A stretch of 64,000 nucleotides of DNA from Lasioglossum baleicum (Eukaryota > Arthropoda > Insecta > Hymenoptera > Halictidae), in the NCBI RefSeq assembly GCF_051020765.1, contig NC_134943.1, forward strand, positions 11,470,001 through 11,534,000. Direction: 5' to 3'. Below, in pieces: positions 22,621 to 35,249 of this stretch. Made by a program: the position numbers and the translations under genes. Position 1 is the stretch's first letter; each line of letters opens with the position of its first letter. The notes under the pieces were generated by a model. It did no database searches. It saw nothing but the letters and a program-made list of their open reading frames with translations, and was not told the DNA's origin.

Positions 22621-23180
22621 TCGAAAATAGTATTTTAAATAGTAAATAGTAAATAGTCATATTTATTTTAAAGTACGCGTGTACAACTTTGAAAATAAAA
22701 TATTTTATTTGATACTGTAATATGTGAAAATCAAATGTTTTATTTGATGCAGTAATTTTTGAAAATAAAATAATTTATTTGAGGCAGTAATTATTTTGAA
22801 AATAGTATTTTATTTGAAGAATATTGAAAATATTTGTATTTTTTGTCTTTATTTTCAATTACAATTTTAAATATTATTGTACACAATACATTTATGAATG
22901 TAAATCGTTTCTTAACGATAAGATAGATTGTATGTTTATGCGGTTTCTCAGAGTATTATAACAATGCAAAAAGTAGAATATTTTATTTTGTGTTTCAGAT
23001 TGTTAAAATAGAAATATTTTATTTCGTGGATCAAATTGTTGACATAGAAATATTTTATTTTGAGGTTCAGATTGTTAAAATAGAAATATTTTATTTTCGT
23101 AATTCTATATCTTATTTAAAATACTATTTTCTTTAAGCAAAATAAAATCTAAAATATTAAATAGTATTCCAAATATTTTT
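22620..23180. repeat. AT-rich degenerate tandem array
   Basis: A block of units around 45-50 bases built on AAATA(A/G)(A)ATATTTTATTT. Clear repeats are TTTTATTTGATACTG/TTTTATTTGATGCAG near 22700-22760 and TTGTTAAAATAGAAATATTT near 23000-23090. The repeated motif is partly self-complementary. No ORF. Confidence 0.7.
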
Positions 23181-23690
23181 TTCGCCAAATTATGCCCACA
23201 GTGAATAGAATTTCATATTGCGACTCGAGAATCAAAAATTTAATTTGATGTAGCTGTAATCGTGTGGTGAAGAGCTCGCGAGGGATGGTGTACGCAACCC
23301 TCGAAAATGAGTTTGAAAAATCGGGGGTAAGTGGGGAAAGTTGGCGGGCAAAAATCTAACGTAATTAAAACTTCGCGAATAGTGCCGCGTCCGCAAACTT
23401 CATCGCCTGACCGACATTTGGTAAGCCTTGTAAATTCCCGGGTCCCTGAAATACTTGAAGTTTTATCAATCTCAACGGAATGTTATAGGCTGGCTGACGA
23501 AATTCGCTGAACTAGTGCAAAGAGAGATAGAGAGTGCGGCAGAGTGTGTGTGTGTGAGAGAGAGAGAGAGGGAGAAGTCGATTCTACACAGTTTGTAATT
23601 AGCAGGGTGCGCAGCAACGCGTGCTTCACCACGGTTACGCCATTTTGAATCTACTGTGTCTCCGCGAGCCTGTCCTCGAAACAAGTAGAA

Positions 23691-23698
23691 TGACGTCA
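23691..23698. promoter_or_regulatory. Palindromic CRE-like site
   Basis: TGACGTCA is a full consensus cAMP-response element. It lies in a GC-richer stretch (23600-23780) among CpGs. Function is not shown, since one 8-base match can be chance. Confidence 0.25.
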
Positions 23699-23996
23699 CA
23701 TCTTTGCTACCCTGTTTGCCACCTTGTTCATCCACCCTCGCCTCGTCGATTCGACACGCCCGCTCTCTCGCTGTTACGTTCCCGAGAGCACTCGATTTCC
23801 AGATTTTTATTGCGCCCCGTGTCGTTGACATTCTTTTGGCTTTACACGGAGAAACCGAGCCAGAGACGCAGAACATTTTTGCTTCGCGGCACAATGGCCG
23901 AATGTGGATGCTTTCTTGCGATTGAAGTCCCGTTTTTGTTCGAGTCGCTTGTGCTTCCTGTTTCAGCTTTCATATCGCTTCCTCTCTTTATCTTCT

Positions 23997-24000
<4 letters not shown>

Positions 24001-24078
<78 letters not shown>
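24001..24078. repeat. (CT)n microsatellite, about 78 bases
   Basis: An uninterrupted CT run on the plus strand. It produces artificial Leu/Ser or Arg/Glu ORFs in several frames. Confidence 0.95.
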
Positions 24079-24081
<3 letters not shown>

Positions 24082-25070
24082 CTCACTGTGCCTCGCGAAC
24101 GCAGTTTTTCGGCAGCAGTTGAAATGCTGCTTCAACTGCGCGCGGCAGTTGACTTCACCGAAGTAATCATAAAAGATTGTACGCTCCATTCCGCCGAGAA
24201 TGAGACCCGAAGTTTTCACCAGAAGTAAAAAGGGTTTCCCGCTGATTGGGTTCGAAAGGGTTGATGAACTCGCGTTTTTAGGGGAATATGTTAACATACA
24301 TTTCGCAGATTTACATCCGCAGGGGATGGACACGCGAATTTATATCTGCCAGAAAGAAGTATGGAATTTTGTAAATAATTTAGTAAATATCTTATTAATA
24401 GGGATAATAATTCTTGGATCATTAAGAACCTTGTTATTTTCAATAATTAAGCAGGAAACGATATAACGGATACTTTTACCTTAGCATCTCTCGACTGCTG
24501 CCGACCCACTTCCCGAAGCGGCGGATCCATCGGCGAGCATTAATCTGCGCGGATCCGTGATCAGGGTCTCGACAAATTAGCGTCTTTGTGTTTCGGCTGG
24601 GGAAAAAGTGGGGGGTCTTGTGCCGGTGTAATTTTTGCCACAGGTAAGAAATCAATACTCTGATACGGCCATAAATCCACAAGATGGCGACGGAACCGCG
24701 CGTATCGCGTTTCATCTTTCCGCGGCTGCGGGGATGGGAGGGCGCGTCAAATGAAATCGACATGCACGTGAAAGATAACTTATCTCTGCGACGTATAGAA
24801 TCTATGCTGCGACGTAACGATCCAGGGATTCGTTTCAGCTTTCGGGAACGATCTCTCTCGCCTCAACACGGAGATGACGTCGGCTGTATCAGAAAGGAGT
24901 GGGAGGGATGCAAAATAAAAATAAAATTAAAAAGGGAGCGCGTGGAATCGAACATTGCGTGTCTCGTTCGGGAAAGGAAAACCGGACAGAAAGGAGCGGG
25001 AGGCACAAGAGAGCGAACACGGTTCAATAATACACAAATTTTATTTTATTCATTTTTTTTCTTCCCGCAG

Positions 25071-25129
25071 AATCGAGGAAATCATTTGTTGAGAGAACAA
25101 AACCTCTGCAATACGAATAGCAGTTACAA
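25071..25129 (+). other. Possible small plus-strand exon
   Basis: A strong acceptor (TTTTTTTTCTTCCCGCAG) ends at 25070 and a fair donor (CAA|GTAAAT) follows at 25130. In one frame the segment reads NRGNHLLREQNLCNTNSSYK and then stops at TAA. In another frame it stops at TAG, 25118-25120. It may be a microexon or a terminal exon. The partner exons are not visible. Confidence 0.25.
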
Positions 25130-27144
25130 GTAAATATGTACAATAATATAGAAGTGGTTGCCTTTCTTATTTATTTTGTTTATTTTTTCTTATCATCATT
25201 TTTTTTGCCTTTTTCTTTTGCTTTTAAACATCTGGCTTTTTATTTCCGGTTGTGTTCGTCTGGTATATTCCTACTTCTCGCACTGTTAATGATAATCCAT
25301 AATGAATAATCAATTAATTAATTAATTAATAATAATGATAATAATTATAAGAATCGTACTGAATCAATATTAAGAATATTTTGCTTCCACACATTCACCT
25401 GGTAATGGAGGTTCAATCGTAGGCATACCAATCGACCATCGAATCATGACAATATTGACAAATTGACAGAACGTGCCTTCTTCGCCTGCTTCGCATTCCA
25501 TTTCACCTTTTCTCTCTCATCCACCCCCTTCATCCTTCCATACTCGCCACACCCCATCCTCACTCTCTCTCACTCGTACTCTCTCTCTTTCTAGTGTCTT
25601 TCACCCACTCATCTCTTCGCCACCCTGACCTCTCACCGCTATTTACCATCCTACCTCTAGCTCCTGCCTTTTTAATTCACCCCTTTTTCACACGCATGGT
25701 TCTTGTTCAAGCGCGATTTTTAGGCGTACACACCGTGCAAAACACGCACCCGAAAAACCTCCCCCTGCTCGCCCTCCACTCCTCTCCTCAAACATTAATA
25801 ACACGTAAAGCCACCCCCTGGCGGGTCTTCGCCGCTCCCGAAGACCATCGACCATCGTTCAACCCTCTTAAACCCGTTCGACCAGATCTCGTGCGCGCCT
25901 GCATCGCCGAAAAAAAATCGACGAGCACGAGACTCTGCTCACCCTTTTACTCCAAAATTTCCCCCAACGTCGGTGTCTATTTGAACGAACCCCGGTCCAA
26001 CTCCCCCATAAACCCACCCCGCCCCTCCCGGTATCATCCGTTCGCACCGGAACGTGTTTTCGTCGGTTCGTCTCCTAAGATTAAGTCCACTAAGCATTCC
26101 CTACCGTTGATTAAATGCTCATCGCGACAAGAGAGCTCAACAGCGGCTCAAACACATCCCCTTCTTAAAATCACCTTCGTTCCCTGTGTCTTCTATTCTC
26201 CCTCTCTCTCTTTCTCTCTCGCGCGCGAAAATCTGCCGCTCCGAGCAACGAAAAAACTTCTCCGTTGATCTCGTGGGCCTCTTTCGTTCTCACCCTCCCC
26301 GAAAAACGTCTTCGCGTGTCTCTTCCATACACCCCGTACACCCTACACGACGCTTTCCCCGGCAACCGAGTCACATTCTTAATTCACCCCCTCGAGGATC
26401 GTCCCGCGGGTCGCGCGTTTCGTCTTCTTTTCCGCCGACCCCTCTGTACCCGGAGACGTGCCATACTCGTGACAGCTTTACGTGGCTCAACAACGACCGA
26501 GAAAAGGACCGCACTTTTCGTCTGAAGGAGTATCGCCACGTGGCAATTGCGCGATTGCAACGTCGGCACCGTGTAACCTTCCTCTGCAGCTTCACCTTGC
26601 CATTCTTCTTTCCATTTTCTTTCTAGCCTGCCTTCCGATCCATTGCTATCAGCTAGCTACGAATCATCCAAGCCACCGATCAGACACCCTGCTATCTTTC
26701 TTTCGACACTATCCTTTGCTTATCTTTCTTCTAGCTAGCCTATCTTTCGTTACAATATAGTATTCCGCCATTTTCTGTTGATCCTAGCAAGCTCCAAATC
26801 ACCGCCGATTCCAACTAACTCCTATCTTCGTTTTTCCTTGCGATTAAACTCCCTCCCACTAACCGCTTCGCGTTGTTTCTAGCTCGAAACCGGCGCCAAT
26901 TTGAACTAACCACCTGGTCCGCTATCAAGTTAGGTTACCGAGATGCGAGAACCGTTTCCCTTCGCGAACCTGAGAGATGGCTTAACGAAAGTCCATCCCG
27001 TTCTTTCAAATTGCACGTCGAGGAACCGATCATATTTTTCGGCGAAAAAGCCAACGAAACGCGCGAACATGACTACGATCCTCGAGTCACCTCCTAACTA
27101 GTTTCTCACTCGCCCCCGTCAATCAACTCTCACTCTCATTCTCT

Positions 27145-27149
<5 letters not shown>

Positions 27150-27210
<61 letters not shown>
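27150..27210. repeat. (CT)n microsatellite
   Basis: A CT run of about 60 bases on the plus strand, followed by TTTG repeats at 27237-27252. Confidence 0.95.
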
Positions 27211-27213
<3 letters not shown>

Positions 27214-28091
27214 TTCGTCTTTTGTTGTTGGTTAGGTTTGTTTGTTTGTTTGCTTCGTATATATATTTTTTTTGTATTCCGTGAAAAGAAAAGCCCACCA
27301 TCGTAATAATAAACGTGTTAACGGCGACGTCGTTCATCGAACAGGCTCCGTCGATCTCGTTTTTGTTACGATCGATTCGTTTTTTTATCGTTTATGATTT
27401 TTTTCATCTTATTCTTGCATGTCGTTAAATAGTAATCATCTAAACAATGAAAGCGGCAAAACGTCTCGAGGAAAAAGGTGTCCCTGAGCGCGACGGAAGG
27501 GGACGACGACGACACACACACGCGCACGTGAACGTGCGCGCAGGCAACGTTGTTTCTTCTTATTTCTTTTCTTTTTTTTTTCTTTGGGAGGGAGAAATAA
27601 AAGAGACCGTTCCGCTTCATTACGTTTGTTTGTTTGTTTGCTTGCTTGTTTTTAGGTAGCCCTTCGTCGTCCTCGTCCCTTTCACGCCCACGATTATTAG
27701 CCGCACCTGCACAGGACTTCGCGGGACGCGTCCAGTCTAATTGTAAGTGTAAGAAAGAGCAACTATTTTTTATACATTTTGTGTGTGGTTCCCACGTGAG
27801 AAAAAGAAGGTGTTCTCTCGTTCACACATCCCTCTCGTTCTGTACACTACATGTTCGCTCGTGTTCTCATCGTTAAAAGGTTCGTTACATGTGTTGTTGT
27901 TTTTTCTCTCCATGGGGTGGGGTTGGGGGGGGGGGTGGGAGCGAAGTTTCAATGCCAACCTGGACGATCGGTCTCGTCCTGCGCAGGTATTCGTAAAAAG
28001 AGGGACGCTCTTCTCAAAATGTTGCATCTTTGTGAAATCGCGTTTTTTTCTCAACTAAGTTCCTATGTCCTTTAAATCCTTATTACAAGTA

Positions 28092-28154
28092 CGGTAGTAA
28101 TAGTAGTAGAAGTAGTAGCAGCGGTAGTAGTAGTAGTAATAGTAGTAGTAGTTT
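28092..28154. repeat. (TAG)n trinucleotide repeat
   Basis: Imperfect TAG/TAA/AAG/CAG triplets run for about 60 bases on the plus strand. Confidence 0.85.
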
Positions 28155-30154
28155 ATTAATAGTAGGTTTTTTCTCATTTTTTTTTTTCATCGTTTTTATG
28201 TTTAAGCATTTTTTTATCCTTTAGTTTTCTGGTTCTGATAATCTAATAGACATCTAAAAATAACACCCATTTTTTTCATTATTATTTCATTATTTGTATT
28301 TCTCCTTAGCATTTCTTTTTTTATTTTTATTTTAGTTTATTTCGATCAAGTATTACTTAAAAGATTCCTTAAACGTTAGACTGAGGGCCGCGTGGTGCGC
28401 ACACCTGGGCTCGACGGTGGATCAAGCAGACGCCGGGAGGAGGAATCGATCATTTAGATAGTTCTATATCATGGTCGTCGGCCGCCATTTTCGTTTATCC
28501 CCCCCGGTTCCACGGGAGAGAGTTTCACCTGTGCGAGGATCGACCGGTGTGCAAAACACCGGGCCGACGCTTTTCGTTTCGGAAACTCGCCTCCCGTTTC
28601 ATGCAAATCCACCCTTCCCCACCCACACCCCCACCCCCTGTCTCTCTTCTTTTTCTCTCAGGTTCTTTTCTCCTAACGATCCGACCGCACACGATCAACC
28701 CCTTTCCAACCCCTTCCCGACCATCCCTCGAGCCCAGAATGAACGCAGCTTTGCATACCACTGTTTGAATTACATCTTACATTTATTTCTAGCGGCTGGA
28801 GTAACAAGTTTTTTTTTTATTTTTGTCATTCGTTTTGTCAGCTCAAGTACTGCATCAATTCATATTGCTGCTGTTGTGATCTGTACCCAAACCGTCGTTC
28901 CCAATTAAACCCCTGTGTCCACGCATACACACCCCTTTTTCTCACCATCATCCTCCTCCCTGTGTCTCTTATTCCCTTCACCCTCTCACTCTCTCCCACA
29001 CTCTCTCTCTCTTTCTCTCTCTGTGCACACGTGTCTGGCCTTCTTATGCGTTGGTGCACCGATCTTCTTCGTTACGCCCTCCATCCCTCACCCCCGAAAT
29101 CTGTCGTTAAATTTCCTCCTCAATGTGCCCCCACCCCACACCCCCTCTCACTCTTTCTCTCTCATTCCTACTCTCCGTCGCGGCTTCCCGTATTTTTCCC
29201 TTTCGTGTTAATTTTAATATCACATTTTCATGGGAACAGACTGGCCCGATATATTTGGAAACGGAACCCGGATATGCTGATCAGTGAATCGGTAATTTTT
29301 CGAATGTCGTGTCTCTCGTCCTCTTCCTCGTTATCGCTACCAAAGATACTCGATCACCGAGCCCTCGAAACAATGAATTTTATAATAGTCCAAATTGATT
29401 TTCTTGTCCGCTTATTTTTCTTTTTTCTTTTCTGATACCGGCGAATTCTCTCTTTCGGTCGTTTGCCATCGAATCGACGTATCGAGCTCCCACGAAAAGG
29501 AAGTCGAACGTCGCTGTTCGATATTCGATACAACGTTCGCATGGTACGTCCCGTCGCGCGCACTTTCTCTGCAAGAATTGCTTCGGAACCGTTCTCCGTC
29601 TTTGTTTACCGTTTTTATCGTTTATCGTTTTCTTTTTTGTTTTGTTTCGCGCGTTCTCTCGCGTCTTCTCACTTTTTCGGCTTGTTCCTCGTTCACCACA
29701 CGTGCGGGAAAAGCAGAGCGCAATACATCGGGCGAGCGTGTCCCTGTTAATATATAGAATACATACATCTTTATCTCGCTACAAGGTACTACGAACCCAG
29801 ATCGAAAAAACGATAATAGTCCATCGTTTATGAGATATTACGGCACGTACAACGACTTGGATGGCAACGACGAAACGAAAACGAAACTCACGAGACAAAA
29901 AGGACAAAGAATAAAATAAAGGAATTACCTTTTTTTCGTTTTTAACATACGAAGGTGCGTTCATCAACAATCTACACGTTCAAGAGACATTCATCGTTAA
30001 ATCACTTAATTGAAACTCCTTACACTGTAAAATATTAATTATGTTTGCTCTTGTTTATCCCTCCCGTAATCGACCCCTTCTAAAACAGGTCCCTCCCTCT
30101 CTCTCTCTTCCTTGCTCTCTTTCAGTCTCACTTGCACACGCTCACTTATACACG

Positions 30155-30190
30155 ACACACACACACTCTCTCTCTCTCTCTCTCTCTCCC
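30155..30190. repeat. (AC)n(TC)n microsatellite
   Basis: An ACACAC run passes directly into a TCTCTC run. It lies inside the asymmetric block. Confidence 0.9.
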
Positions 30191-31876
30191 TCGTTTACTT
30201 TTGTAGACGCTTGTGTGTAATTAATGTTACCATTTTTTTTGTTCTTTTTTTGTGTGATTTTTTTTGTAATTTTTGGTTTGCTTGTGGTGGTTCTTGGTGG
30301 TTCCCTCGTTTAATACGATTTCTCGTTATATCTCACACGTACACCTTTGTCCATCTCTGACCTTCTCCGATCCTCTATCGCCTTGCCAAAAAATTAAGAA
30401 AACCGAGAAAAAAGAACACCCGCGCGACTCGAAGGACTCCGATCGCTTCTCGTGTCGAAAGTCAACGGAGTAGTCTCTCTCTGTCTCGCTCTCTCTCTTT
30501 CTTCCTTTCTTTCTATCTCTCACTCTCATCCCGTACGAATGCTCCCTTTAATCCCAGCCCCCGTCCCAGCGAACGCGAACGACAGCCAACGCGTGTCCAC
30601 GATGCTCGGGGAATAATTACGAACGGATGCACACCGCGACGACGATTAATCAATCCGACGTGTCTTTCGTTGAATGAACCGCTTCCGCCAATGGGAGCTC
30701 GCCGAGGTACAGTAATTTCAGCTCGGCTCGCGCTTGCCTCGATCAAAACCAACAATTCCGAAACGACGAAACAACGTGAAAAAAAACCCTCGAAAACTTG
30801 AGAACCCATCGAATTTCCTATACATATACAAAACAACGATCGAAAGACTACAATGAAGTAACAGAAATTTTCTCTCGTCGGAGACGGTTCCCGAGCTTCC
30901 GGATTCAAACTTCTCGAGGATCATACGAGTCTCGAGTCCCACCTGTTTTATATCTGATGTGTCGGCCGCGGTAAATCTTCTGCAACAACCAATATGATTG
31001 CGTTCAACTATAGATAAATGGTCGATTGTTGATACAACAACGACTTCCGGGAGTATCATTACGTTTAATATTAAAAAGTCGCGGCATGCCTCGCTGAAAA
31101 TATTTCACTTGGCTTGGTCGCTCTTTCGGTGGGATTCGAGGTGCGTGCCTCCGCTACGTTTTCTCTGTTCTCTCATCCTCTTTTTTTCTGTTCTCTAACT
31201 GCTCTAGGAACCGCCTCGTGCTCCTCCTCGGTTGGCTGTCGCTCGGAATCGCGTATCTTCTCGTCGCGAAACCCCGTTGAAAATCGAATTCACCGTCGTA
31301 TACGTCGCCGATCATCAATTTCCTAGAAACGCCACACCTCTTCGCCGTAGATCGAGCGCGCACGATCGTGTTTCTCGAAAGCATCATTCAAGCCGGCTCG
31401 TTACACGGCACACGTCGAGGACGCCTCCCCGCGAGAAATCCCCCTCTTTCAAACTCTCTTCGCCCCCCATCCCCTCGAAGGTAAACATTTTTTTGTCGTT
31501 TTCGTTTTCTTACAAACTAACGCCGTGGTTTTCTTTTTCTTTGTTTAAACCGTGTACTTTTTTTTTGTTCAGAGATCACTCGTTTACGTTTGGTAATCAG
31601 TCTATCTGGTCTGCGCAGAGCCTAGCCCTCTCGAACCACCCCCCGACGATTCTCCCCGATCCGAGAGCCTTCGTTCCCTCACAACCCTCGCCGTTCGATA
31701 GAACGAAAAACGAGAGGAAATTTTACAAAATAACGAAAGACAAGATAGTCCCCATAATACTTCGAAATTGAAAGACCGAAACGCATCGATTTCATCCCTT
31801 ACCCACCCCCTCGATCTTGTCGCAATCTCGTCGAACTACTGAATGGGAGAATTCTGACGTATTGGCCGTGACGACC

Positions 31877-31950
31877 TAACCGGTTAGGCACACCTCGCGG
31901 GATGCCACTCGAGCCGCAAAATGGAAACCAACGATGCCCTAACCGGTTGG
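31877..31950. promoter_or_regulatory. Pair of AACCGGTT sites
   Basis: CCTAACCGGTTAGG (near 31877) is a full palindrome, and CCTAACCGGTTGG recurs about 60 bases later. AACCGGTT is the core bound by Grainyhead-type factors. The pairing within a short distance is suggestive only. Confidence 0.25.
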
Positions 31951-34150
31951 TGGAACATAATCGTCGGCCATCGTGCGACTTTTCCCCATCGATTCCCCGA
32001 AGCTCTTTGGACCCTTGTACGACCTTCTTCAAATCCATCTCTCTTTCTCTCTCTCCCCGAAATATTGGTAACGCTTCTCCGCGATTTTCTTATCCGCGTG
32101 TACACCGATCACTACGGTGGTCGTTCTCCAAGATGGCGGCGTCGCTCGCCTGGCTAACGGCCGGCAAAGAAATACCGCGCGACAATAGGTGGTGCAGCCT
32201 CGAAAACGCCGAACGAGGGACTTACAGAATTTGTACTCTTTGAATGTGTATTACAATGAAACGATGCTTTCTTCCTCCTTGGATTCCACCCCCCACTCCT
32301 CCGCTTATAATATACTAATAAGACTTGCTTTCGCGCCGGAGGCCACCCCTTTAATTAACAGCGTCGTCTTCGTGTCTGTCTCTCTTTCATCCTCCATGCT
32401 TCCCGCGGTTTCGCACCTCACGTTCCGCGACGAGAACCGTGTACCTGCGTGTGTCCGAACAGTATATACGTGTGTGTGTGTGTGTGATTTTTCCGAGTTT
32501 CCCCCAACCGGATCGTGTACGTGTGTGTGTTGTGTGTATGATTTTTTTCCTTCGACTAATTAAAAAACCGTAGGGCTCGCGGAGGAATTCCCGCGAGTTC
32601 GTTCACGATCGACCCTTCAGCCCTGATTTCCTCCACGTTCCGGATCAGCTGACTTTGTTTCCCATCCCTCGGTGTACCGTGCTCGATTACGATTCTTCTC
32701 GGCTATGAATTTTCCCCCGGAATTTCCCTATATTTTTTCCCCCTTCCTATCTTCGCCCGCGAACCGAGCGTAATAAACGAGACTGAAGTAGAATCAACAA
32801 CTCGGTTGGCGAGAATCGCGGAGCCGAAACAGCGAATATCGTCGACGTGTTCCCATTGGCCGGGAAAACGAGAAAAACTGCGCGGCGCCTAGTCGAAGGA
32901 CTCGAAGGGAATCGGTGAAAGATCGTCGATCGCCGAGTGTCCCGAAGAATACGAAAAAGATCGACGATCTCGGCGTTCCTTCGACCCGACGCCGGAGAAC
33001 GGGAAACACGATCACGCGATCGTCGCGTTCCAGACGGATCGACGATCGCCGAAAGAGCAACGGGGACTCCATTGCTCGATCGCGATCTCTCACAACCAAC
33101 AGCCAAAGATCCTCGAAAAAATTTATCGGTGACATCGGCCAGAGACGAGAGCCATCTACAGTATATCGACAACGAGCCGCGTCTCTGATCGATACGCCAC
33201 GATCGGATCCGCTCGGACAGCAACGATCGCCGATTGCTAACGATCGGATGATGATCCTGTTTGCTAGCTTGATCCTCTCTGGGGGTATCCCTCGAGGAAG
33301 AAACGCCCGGAATTTCCTCTTAGATATTCTACTCGTCGCTTTCTCCATAAATTTGGTCTCCCTTAAAAATATGTACAATACTCGTCAATTTACATCGTAT
33401 TCCGCACGTCTCCAAGTTTCTCGCGATTCTTCCTCGAGGATCCCCCGGCTTGTTCCTCCGGCTTCTCTTCGGGGTGTAGTTTACTCTTCCGGTTGGTCAG
33501 ATTTTCGCCCCTTGGTCTTATTTTGTTTTTACTCGTCTTTTTATTCTCCTCCTCGTCGTTTTCTCGCTTCTTCGCAGCGTTCCTCGCGGAGACCACCCGT
33601 GTGAGACCGTATACGCGCCGATGTTCTCTTCGAGGTTCTCTTCGAGGCTTAAAAACGGGGGTGCGTGCCAATAGTTCGCACGCCGTCGATCTTCGCACGC
33701 TCCTACAGCTTCCTTCATCTTCCTCTTCGTCATTGTTCCTCGTACTCACTCGTTTCTTCCGCTACACCGGCACCCTCCCTCCTCGTATGCTCTCGCCACC
33801 ATACTCTTCAACCTCCGCGTCTTCTTCTTCTTCTTCTTCTTCGTCTCCTTCCGCGCCCCCAAGTGCTCCTCCTCTACTTTCTTCCGCCGCCACCGCGCCA
33901 TCTCTTTGTCTGCAAATAGCCCAGAGGTACGGACGTGAGAATTTATTTGTCGAGGATCTGTTCCATTTTACTATAGCATGGCCAACCCTTACCTTTGCAA
34001 CCCCTCACCTTCTCATATCGCCGGAGAAAAAGGGAGAGATTTACTGTACATCGTCTTTTTGCGATCTAGCGGATTCGAGAAATGTTCTGAATTCGACTTT
34101 TGGCCATTGATAGTTTCGAAAGTACACTCAATCCTCTTGCAACACGGTAT

Positions 34151-34723
34151 CAGAGTTGGGCAAAAATCAACTAATAATTAAAAGTGACTAATTGATCTGA
34201 TTGATTGTTAGTCAAAACTTAAAAAAACTTAGAGTTAAAACTTTTTGATTAGTTAGTCGTAACTACATGGCACTAGTGAGTCACAGCTCTAAGCAATCGT
34301 TAGTTATTGCTTATTAGTTATGATTAATCATTAGTTGGTTTACTTGATCATACATTATTTATTAACACACATTAATATGTATACTTAAACTATATCGGAA
34401 TTTGCAGTGACCAAACGTGTCATAATCTGTATTTTATATGTTTATAAACCAATAGGATATTTTTTTGTTATTATTATGTCTTATTTTAACTTATAACCAT
34501 TTTTAGCCATTAATCATAGTGAAATTCTGATTGCGTATTTAGTCATTAGTTATGCCATTATAGTCAGTATTCAATATTCCTCCTTGATAAAAATTTAGTC
34601 GTTATTCATTACTCATAGTCACGCTCAAGTATTTATTTAGTCATTAATTATTAGTCACTTTTGTAGAGCTTATGAAGTTATTAGTCAATAATCATTATTG
34701 TGACTAGCGTTTGCGCAACTCTG
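34151..34723. mobile_element. hAT-like MITE, family B, with TTAGTCATTAG-type array
   Basis: The ends are CAGAGTTGGGCAAAAA and the inverse of CAGAGTTGCGCAAACG. The 8-base flank CACGGTAT is identical on both sides (34143-34150, 34724-34731). The 573-bp interior is a mass of short, partly self-complementary motifs (TTAGTCATTAGT, TTATTAGTTA, ATTAATCAT). No ORF. Confidence 0.9.
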
Positions 34724-35085
34724 CACGGTATCGATATAACAATAAGGGATCATTTCGTCTCTCTCTTTCTCTTCCGTTAGGGTATTTTGTTCAGTCGTTG
34801 CATACAAAATGTAAGTAAATGTTTACAAAAACTATTTTTATTGATTTCATCGGTGTTAGTCTCCTCTTTTTATTCTCTACATGGTGGTTCTGGACAAGGT
34901 AGTACTGTTTTTAAAGTAAAAATAGAAAAAAAACTTGTCCCAGTTCCCAGAATCACCCTGTACACTGACATGATATTAAATATCACAGAAAATTAAATTA
35001 TTTAATATGCAACAACCTAATATCGCATAGACCATGAGAAGCAAAAATGTAGAAATATTAAGCAGGTTTTACAGATGGTTATAAG

Positions 35086-35241
35086 TAGACTGCGGATCTT
35101 TATGCGTTCACGGCTTCTGAAAATGTTCAAGAGAGGGTAGAATATAGATTTAGACACAATTATTTATTTCAGATCTGCTAAATTATATACTACTAAAATT
35201 CGTCCACAAGAATTGAAAATTCCATAAACATCCGCAGTCTT
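35086..35241. repeat. hAT-like MITE, family A, perfect target duplication
   Basis: The left end is TAGACTGCGGATCTTTATGC and the right end is CCGCAGTCTT. The 8-base flanks GTTATAAG are identical (35078-35085, 35242-35249). Confidence 0.9.
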
Positions 35242-35249
35242 GTTATAAG

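Larger units (their letters stand above)
25140..34140. other. 9-kb strand-asymmetric non-coding block, candidate giant UTR or lncRNA
   Basis: The plus strand is persistently rich in T and C: CT runs, TTTG runs, poly-T tracts, and few runs of purines. The minus strand is correspondingly purine-rich. The asymmetry runs for about 9 kb and fades near the hAT MITE at 34151. ORFs here are low-complexity shadows in several overlapping frames. Transcripts often have purine-rich sense strands, which would favour a minus-strand transcript. The strong acceptor at 25070 would favour a plus-strand one. Direction is unresolved. Confidence 0.4.

Noticed and set aside
23842..24333. Long ORFs across the CT run (Leu/Ser or Arg/Glu repeats)
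   Set aside because: Open only because a CT microsatellite contains no stop in some frames.
25594..26626. 224- and 146-codon plus-strand ORFs in the asymmetric block
   Set aside because: Several overlapping frames are open at once, composition is Pro/Ser/Arg-driven, and there is no domain or splice support.
32747..33604. Overlapping ORFs of 158-229 codons on both strands
   Set aside because: Repeated CGATCG-type words keep many frames open on both strands. The predicted peptides are Arg/Ser-rich without any motif.
34785..34970. CACCCTGTAC near 34960 as a mariner-type end
   Set aside because: Only one end is present. No partner CAGGGTG-type end was found upstream at a sensible distance.
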